Part shown: piece after piece, positions 44,854 through 47,965 of the stretch
Position numbering within the stretch: position 1 is the first letter of the stretch
How the letters are laid out: every line of letters begins with the position of its first letter
NCBI GenBank assembly: GCA_022340195.1
Contig: JAJDOL010000301.1
Span: forward strand, 1 to 47,965
Source: Chromatiaceae bacterium
GTDB taxonomy: Bacteria > Pseudomonadota > Gammaproteobacteria > Chromatiales > Chromatiaceae
Direction of reading: 5' to 3'
DNA length: 47,965 nucleotides
Translations under genes and position numbers: made by a program
Notes under the pieces: model-generated
What the model saw: the letters and a program-made list of their open reading frames with translations, nothing else
Told to the model about the DNA's origin: nothing
The model's database searches: none

Positions 44854-45395
44854 GTTTACAGAGAGAGCGCGAGGAGGATCGCTCCGATCCGTCACCTCGA
44901 CGGGGGGATCGGCAAGGTTATACTTCACCAAACAGCAGAGATTTGAGATGAAGCTCGAGTTGCTCCGATTTTTGGCTAAAGATCGATGAGCTCGAGCGTC
45001 TGGCGGAACCCGTCTCCGGGTTCCGTGGAATCCCAGGCTGAAGACATCTTTAATGGTGCAATTTGGCGGATCTATGCAAACGCCGATGTTTTTTTAGAAG
45101 TGCTCAGACACATTTTCTACGCTGAGCCTTGAATCGAGACACAAACCGCTGTCGGGCGGTTACCCTAACCAAGTCCTCAGTCAGCGTAAAGCGCCTTCGA
45201 TGATCGCGATCACCTGCCAATCCGACGGTGATCTTAGGGGATATCTCCCGCGAGAGTCCCAAGTCTTTCCATCCTAATCCAAGTACAAAGGTCCTTCCCA
45301 ATCTCCTCGGCTGCGTTTTCTGGTCGCCAGTTCGAGGATAGGATTGCTGCCCGACGTTGCCGCAAGTCGAGCCCGATCTTGAGAGGCGAACCGCC
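44854..45395. other. 542-bp gap between the FKBP and DUF4389 genes
   Basis: No credible gene. It holds two hairpins without T runs: GGATCG-CTC-CGATCC (44876-44890), just after the FKBP stop, and CGGAACCCG-TCTC-CGGGTTCCG (45004-45025). It also has an A/T-rich stretch with seven T near 45089-45096. A minus-strand open frame (45104-45592) crosses it but overlaps the DUF4389 gene and shows no recognisable motif. Confidence 0.5.
45004..45025. repeat. Perfect 9-bp hairpin between the FKBP and DUF4389 genes
   Basis: CGGAACCCG and CGGGTTCCG pair perfectly around a TCTC loop. There is no T run. It is either a 3'-end structure or a dyad-symmetric binding site. Confidence 0.45.
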
Positions 45396-45752
45396 ATGCC
45401 TACAAATGATACACTCGAAGATTCAAGCAAAGACGTGAACTGGTCGAGCGGACGGGCGTCCGACTGGTTATTCGCCAACCGTTCCAATTGGACGCGGGGT
45501 CTGCTTATGCTGGTTTTCTTCATCGTTTTCTGGCTCATCAAGTTCCTGGTCGGCTTCATCGCCCTCTTCCAATTCGGTTCACTGCTGTTCACCGGATCTC
45601 CGAACCGACCACTTCAGGTCTTTGGTGAAAGCCTCGCGTTTTTCAGCCAGGACATCGTCGCCTATCTCACCTGTGCCAGCGAGCGCGTGCCCTTTCCTTT
45701 CACCGAATGGCCGCGCCGCGGCGAGGAAAACGAAGGGGATCGGATCGACTAA
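45396..45752 (+). CDS. DUF4389 membrane protein
   Basis: A 118-residue inner-membrane protein. After a soluble N-terminus of about 35 residues there is one long hydrophobic stretch (RGLLMLVFFIVFWLIKFLVGFI, about 38-60), followed by LFQFGSLLFTGSPNRPLQVF and a short C-terminal amphipathic region. This LLMLVFF-to-TGSPNRPL pattern is that of the DUF4389 family, of unknown function. GAGAGG lies 8-9 bases before the ATG at 45396, which fixes the start. It is followed by the carrier/reductase gene 73 bases later on the same strand. Confidence 0.82.
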   Translation: MPTNDTLEDSSKDVNWSSGRASDWLFANRSNWTRGLLMLVFFIVFWLIKFLVGFIALFQFGSLLFTGSPNRPLQVFGESLAFFSQDIVAYLTCASERVPFPFTEWPRRGEENEGDRID

Positions 45753-45825
45753 CCCTTCATCCCACGAGGGACCGCTGGCTTTAGACCCCTTCTGCCGCAC
45801 CGATAACAGCCTCGGTTCATAAGGG

Positions 45826-47340
45826 ATGCAATTCGAAGGCATGAGTAAGATGTCAAATATCGAATACGATATCCCCCCCGACGCGATCGAGGATTTCCTT
45901 ATCAGCCGGTTCTCTGAGGCGCTTCAGGTTTCGCGAAGCGATATCTCGGTTGGCTCGCGCTTTACAGAGCTCGGTGTGGACTCGATGACAGCCGTGCGCA
46001 TGCTCGGTTCCCTGGAAAGCCGATTCGGCAAGCGGATTACGCCCGATGCGTTCGTACTCTTTCCGTCAATCGACCGACTGGCCAAGAACCTGGGCAGGGT
46101 AGATTGGCTCGATGTCCTCGAAGAGGCCTTACCCGTCGCGGAATCGCTCAAGCAATGCGAAGCGGAATCGAAAAGAAATGCGGCGGCCCTTCATCCGTTA
46201 CCGGTCGAACAGCCCGACTGGAAAATCAAAACGGTCTTCCTTACCGGGGCCACAGGTGTTCTGGGCGCCTACTTGCTCAAGGATCTGCTACAGACAACAG
46301 ACTGCAAAATCGATTGTCTGGTTCGCGCGGCCAGCCCCAGCGGAGGGAAGCGCCGCCTGCACGCACTGTTGAGAGTCTACGATTCGGAAGGCGATCTGGA
46401 TGCGGCATTCGACGAGCGCGTCGCGGCGGTACCGGGAGATCTCGCCAAGCCCGAGCTGGGCCTATCCGACAGGCAACGCGACTCGCTGGCTGATTCGGTC
46501 GATGTCGTCATCCACAATGCCGCCGTTACCAGCCTGATCTCGCCATATTCGGAACTGGCAACGCCCAACGTGGATGGGACGGATCGTGTGGTCGAGATGG
46601 CACTGCGCACCCGAAACCAATACCTGGTTCATGTCTCGTCGTATTCGATTTTTGGAGACGCTTTGGCAATGGGCAACCACCTGAGCGAGGCCGACTTTGA
46701 TGTCGGTCAGACCTTCAGTTTTATGGGTGGCTACCCTCGTTCGAAATTCCATGCCGAGAAAATCGTACGGGCCTACGGAAAGGATGGACTCCGGTGGAAA
46801 ATTGCTCGGCCTGGCGACATCATGGGTGAATCGAAACAAGGACGCTATCCGCTCGATTTGCCGGGCGTTACAACCCTTTACTATGAGCTGCTCCGAACGG
46901 TCATTGAGACTGGCGTTGTCCCCGACGCGCCAGATTTTTGCTTCAGGCCGATCCCCGTCGATTGCGTCAGCGCGGGCATCATTCATCTTACGATGCGGCA
47001 TTCATTTCTTTACGAGACGTTTCATCTTTTCCCAACGCAAGTCGTACGGCTGGGCGCTCTAACAGAGCTCCTAATTGAGTACGGCTTTGATATCCGCAAG
47101 CTTCCAGTAACCGAGTACCGCGATCGCATCGCCGAGTTGCGTTATGAGTCCCTCCCGCTGATGCTGTTGATGTGGGGATTGTCATCAACCAGGCCAAAGG
47201 GAGCTGTCCGCTTGGATTCGGAGCGGTCCAGGTCGATTCTGGAGTCGGCCGGCATTCGATGTCCGGAGTTTGATGCCTCCCTTTTGAGCCGTTATGTGGA
47301 TTATTGCGTCGATTCCGGATTCTTGGAGCCACCCGCTTGA
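45826..47340 (+). CDS. Acyl carrier protein-thioester reductase didomain protein
   Basis: A 504-residue two-domain enzyme. The N-terminal carrier domain (about 18-95) has the phosphopantetheine site Ser53 in ELGVDSMTAVRML. The C-terminal NAD(P)-dependent thioester reductase (about 130-500) has the Rossmann loop VFLTGATGVLGAYLL (137-151), catalytic Ser region HVSSYSIFG (269-277), and YxxxK in GGYPRSKFHAEK (Tyr303, Lys307). Such domains release a carrier-bound acyl or peptidyl chain as an aldehyde or alcohol. The start is uncertain: ATG at 45826, 45841 or 45850; the last has AAGG 10 bases upstream. It is coupled to the acyl ligase downstream by a TTGA overlap. Confidence 0.92.
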   Translation: MQFEGMSKMSNIEYDIPPDAIEDFLISRFSEALQVSRSDISVGSRFTELGVDSMTAVRMLGSLESRFGKRITPDAFVLFPSIDRLAKNLGRVDWLDVLEEALPVAESLKQCEAESKRNAAALHPLPVEQPDWKIKTVFLTGATGVLGAYLLKDLLQTTDCKIDCLVRAASPSGGKRRLHALLRVYDSEGDLDAAFDERVAAVPGDLAKPELGLSDRQRDSLADSVDVVIHNAAVTSLISPYSELATPNVDGTDRVVEMALRTRNQYLVHVSSYSIFGDALAMGNHLSEADFDVGQTFSFMGGYPRSKFHAEKIVRAYGKDGLRWKIARPGDIMGESKQGRYPLDLPGVTTLYYELLRTVIETGVVPDAPDFCFRPIPVDCVSAGIIHLTMRHSFLYETFHLFPTQVVRLGALTELLIEYGFDIRKLPVTEYRDRIAELRYESLPLMLLMWGLSSTRPKGAVRLDSERSRSILESAGIRCPEFDASLLSRYVDYCVDSGFLEPPA

Positions 47341-47965
47341 AGACCCTGCACGAATATTCGGACCCGGATGAGGCACGGACCAAAGCGGAGCGGAACCAGC
47401 AAACAGGTGTGAACCAGGATCGGCCACGTCGACTGGAAGTGTTTTTTGCCCGTCACTTGGCGTGTTTTGCCGATCGTGCGCTGGTCGAGGTCTGGCAGCG
47501 CAACCGGTGGCACCGTTTCACCGGCGCCGAGGTCACGGCCTTAGCTGATGAATGGGTTGACGTACTTCGCCGATCTGGAATCCGGGAGGGCGACCGCGTC
47601 GTCCTGATTTCTGAGGGACTGCCGGAAACACTGGTTGCCCTCATAGCAATCTGGCAGTTGCGCGCAACCGCGGTCTTACTCGATCCGACTTTCTCCCAGG
47701 AAGACCTTGCAGCAATAATTCCCTTCGCGGATCCGCGCGGCGTCCTGGTCTCCAATCTTGCCTCGCGTAGCTTATCGTACGGATGGGTCGAGGGTCTGCC
47801 GGTCTTGAGCTTACAACAGAAGCTCCGACCGATGAGCGGATATGACGCTCTTTTGCAGCCGGAGATACCTCGCACGCCGGATCCGGAACCCAAGGTAGCC
47901 CTGATTCTGTTCACGTCGGGAACAATGGGTAATCGACGGGGCGTCAAGCTTAGTCACCACGCGCT
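47337..47965 (+). CDS. AMP-forming acyl/amino-acid ligase (adenylation domain), truncated by window end
   Basis: A 209-codon open frame from TTG at 47337 to the window edge. The TTG shares bases with the stop of the carrier/reductase gene (TTGA), so translation is coupled. It has the typical layout of an adenylation domain: an early RWHRFTGAEVTALADEWVDV, GIREGDRVVLISEGLPE, and LVALIAIWQLRATAVLLDPT; near the edge is the A3 phosphate-binding motif LFTSGTMGNRRGVKLSHHA, the last clear core motif present. It would activate a carboxylic acid as its adenylate and load the carrier domain upstream. The substrate is unknown. Being cut, the C-terminal lid and any further domains cannot be seen. Confidence 0.87.
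   Translation, partial: MKTLHEYSDPDEARTKAERNQQTGVNQDRPRRLEVFFARHLACFADRALVEVWQRNRWHRFTGAEVTALADEWVDVLRRSGIREGDRVVLISEGLPETLVALIAIWQLRATAVLLDPTFSQEDLAAIIPFADPRGVLVSNLASRSLSYGWVEGLPVLSLQQKLRPMSGYDALLQPEIPRTPDPEPKVALILFTSGTMGNRRGVKLSHHA

Noticed and set aside
45104..45592. 162-codon minus-strand open frame
   Set aside because: It overlaps the DUF4389 gene on the opposite strand, has no recognisable motif, and no ribosome site I could support.
1..47965. CRISPR arrays, insertion sequences, prophage or integrase genes
   Set aside because: None found: no regularly spaced repeats, no transposase or recombinase motifs, and no terminal inverted repeats.

Overview
This window is a dense stretch of bacterial chromosome, about 48 kb and moderately GC-rich. 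It holds 43 protein-coding genes I can support, one tRNA gene, and one small leader ORF. Gene content and order point to a gammaproteobacterium, most like the purple-sulfur/Chromatiales-type lineages. The evidence is an hemA-prfA-prmC operon facing an ispE-tRNA-Gln-prs-rplY-pth operon, an E. coli-type GshA and Prc, and an RNase E whose catalytic residues match E. coli numbering, next to rluC/HAD/sppA/maf. No species can be named from the sequence alone. I saw no insertion sequence, prophage, CRISPR array or rRNA.

Positions 1-6.4 kb (minus strand): a TPR lipoprotein, ispE, tRNA-Gln(TTG), prs, rplY and pth, then an outer-membrane FadL/OmpP1-like gene that runs off the left edge. 6.5-13 kb (plus): hemA, prfA and prmC (heme precursor synthesis, release factor 1 and the methylase of its GGQ loop), a small Cys-rich HMA-like protein, a MoeB/ThiF-type E1 enzyme, a cysteine-free thioredoxin-fold membrane protein and psd. 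13-18.2 kb (minus): gshA, prc, a peptide deformylase and a GcvR-like ACT protein.

18.5-26.4 kb is the most system-like accessory block. Two paralogous circularly permuted ATP-grasp proteins are transcribed divergently from a 497-bp gap. The plus-strand one is followed by an alpha-E protein and an 1135-residue transglutaminase/DUF2126 protein. This is a widely conserved but biochemically poorly defined peptide-ligase/peptidase-like system. No 20S/Anbu-type peptidase, which often accompanies it, is present here. 26.5-33.3 kb holds a LysR/methyltransferase divergent pair with a perfect 14-bp palindrome between them, a CarS-like membrane protein, a helical periplasmic protein, a DUF302 protein, a lipoprotein and a protein-lysine-methyltransferase-like enzyme.

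33.4-41 kb is RNA and cell-envelope housekeeping: maf/yceF, sppA, a HAD phosphatase, rluC, rne with a 559-bp upstream gap, and a low-molecular-weight tyrosine phosphatase. 41-45.8 kb carries a small basic exported protein, a terminator with no obvious gene in front of it (possible sRNA), moeA, a pterin carbinolamine dehydratase, an exported FKBP isomerase and a DUF4389 membrane protein. The right edge (45.8 kb to the end) enters a biosynthetic locus: a carrier-protein/thioester-reductase didomain translationally coupled to a stand-alone AMP-forming acyl ligase, cut off by the window. Together these amount to a carboxylic-acid-reductase module split over two genes. This and the ATP-grasp block are the best candidates for under-described biology.
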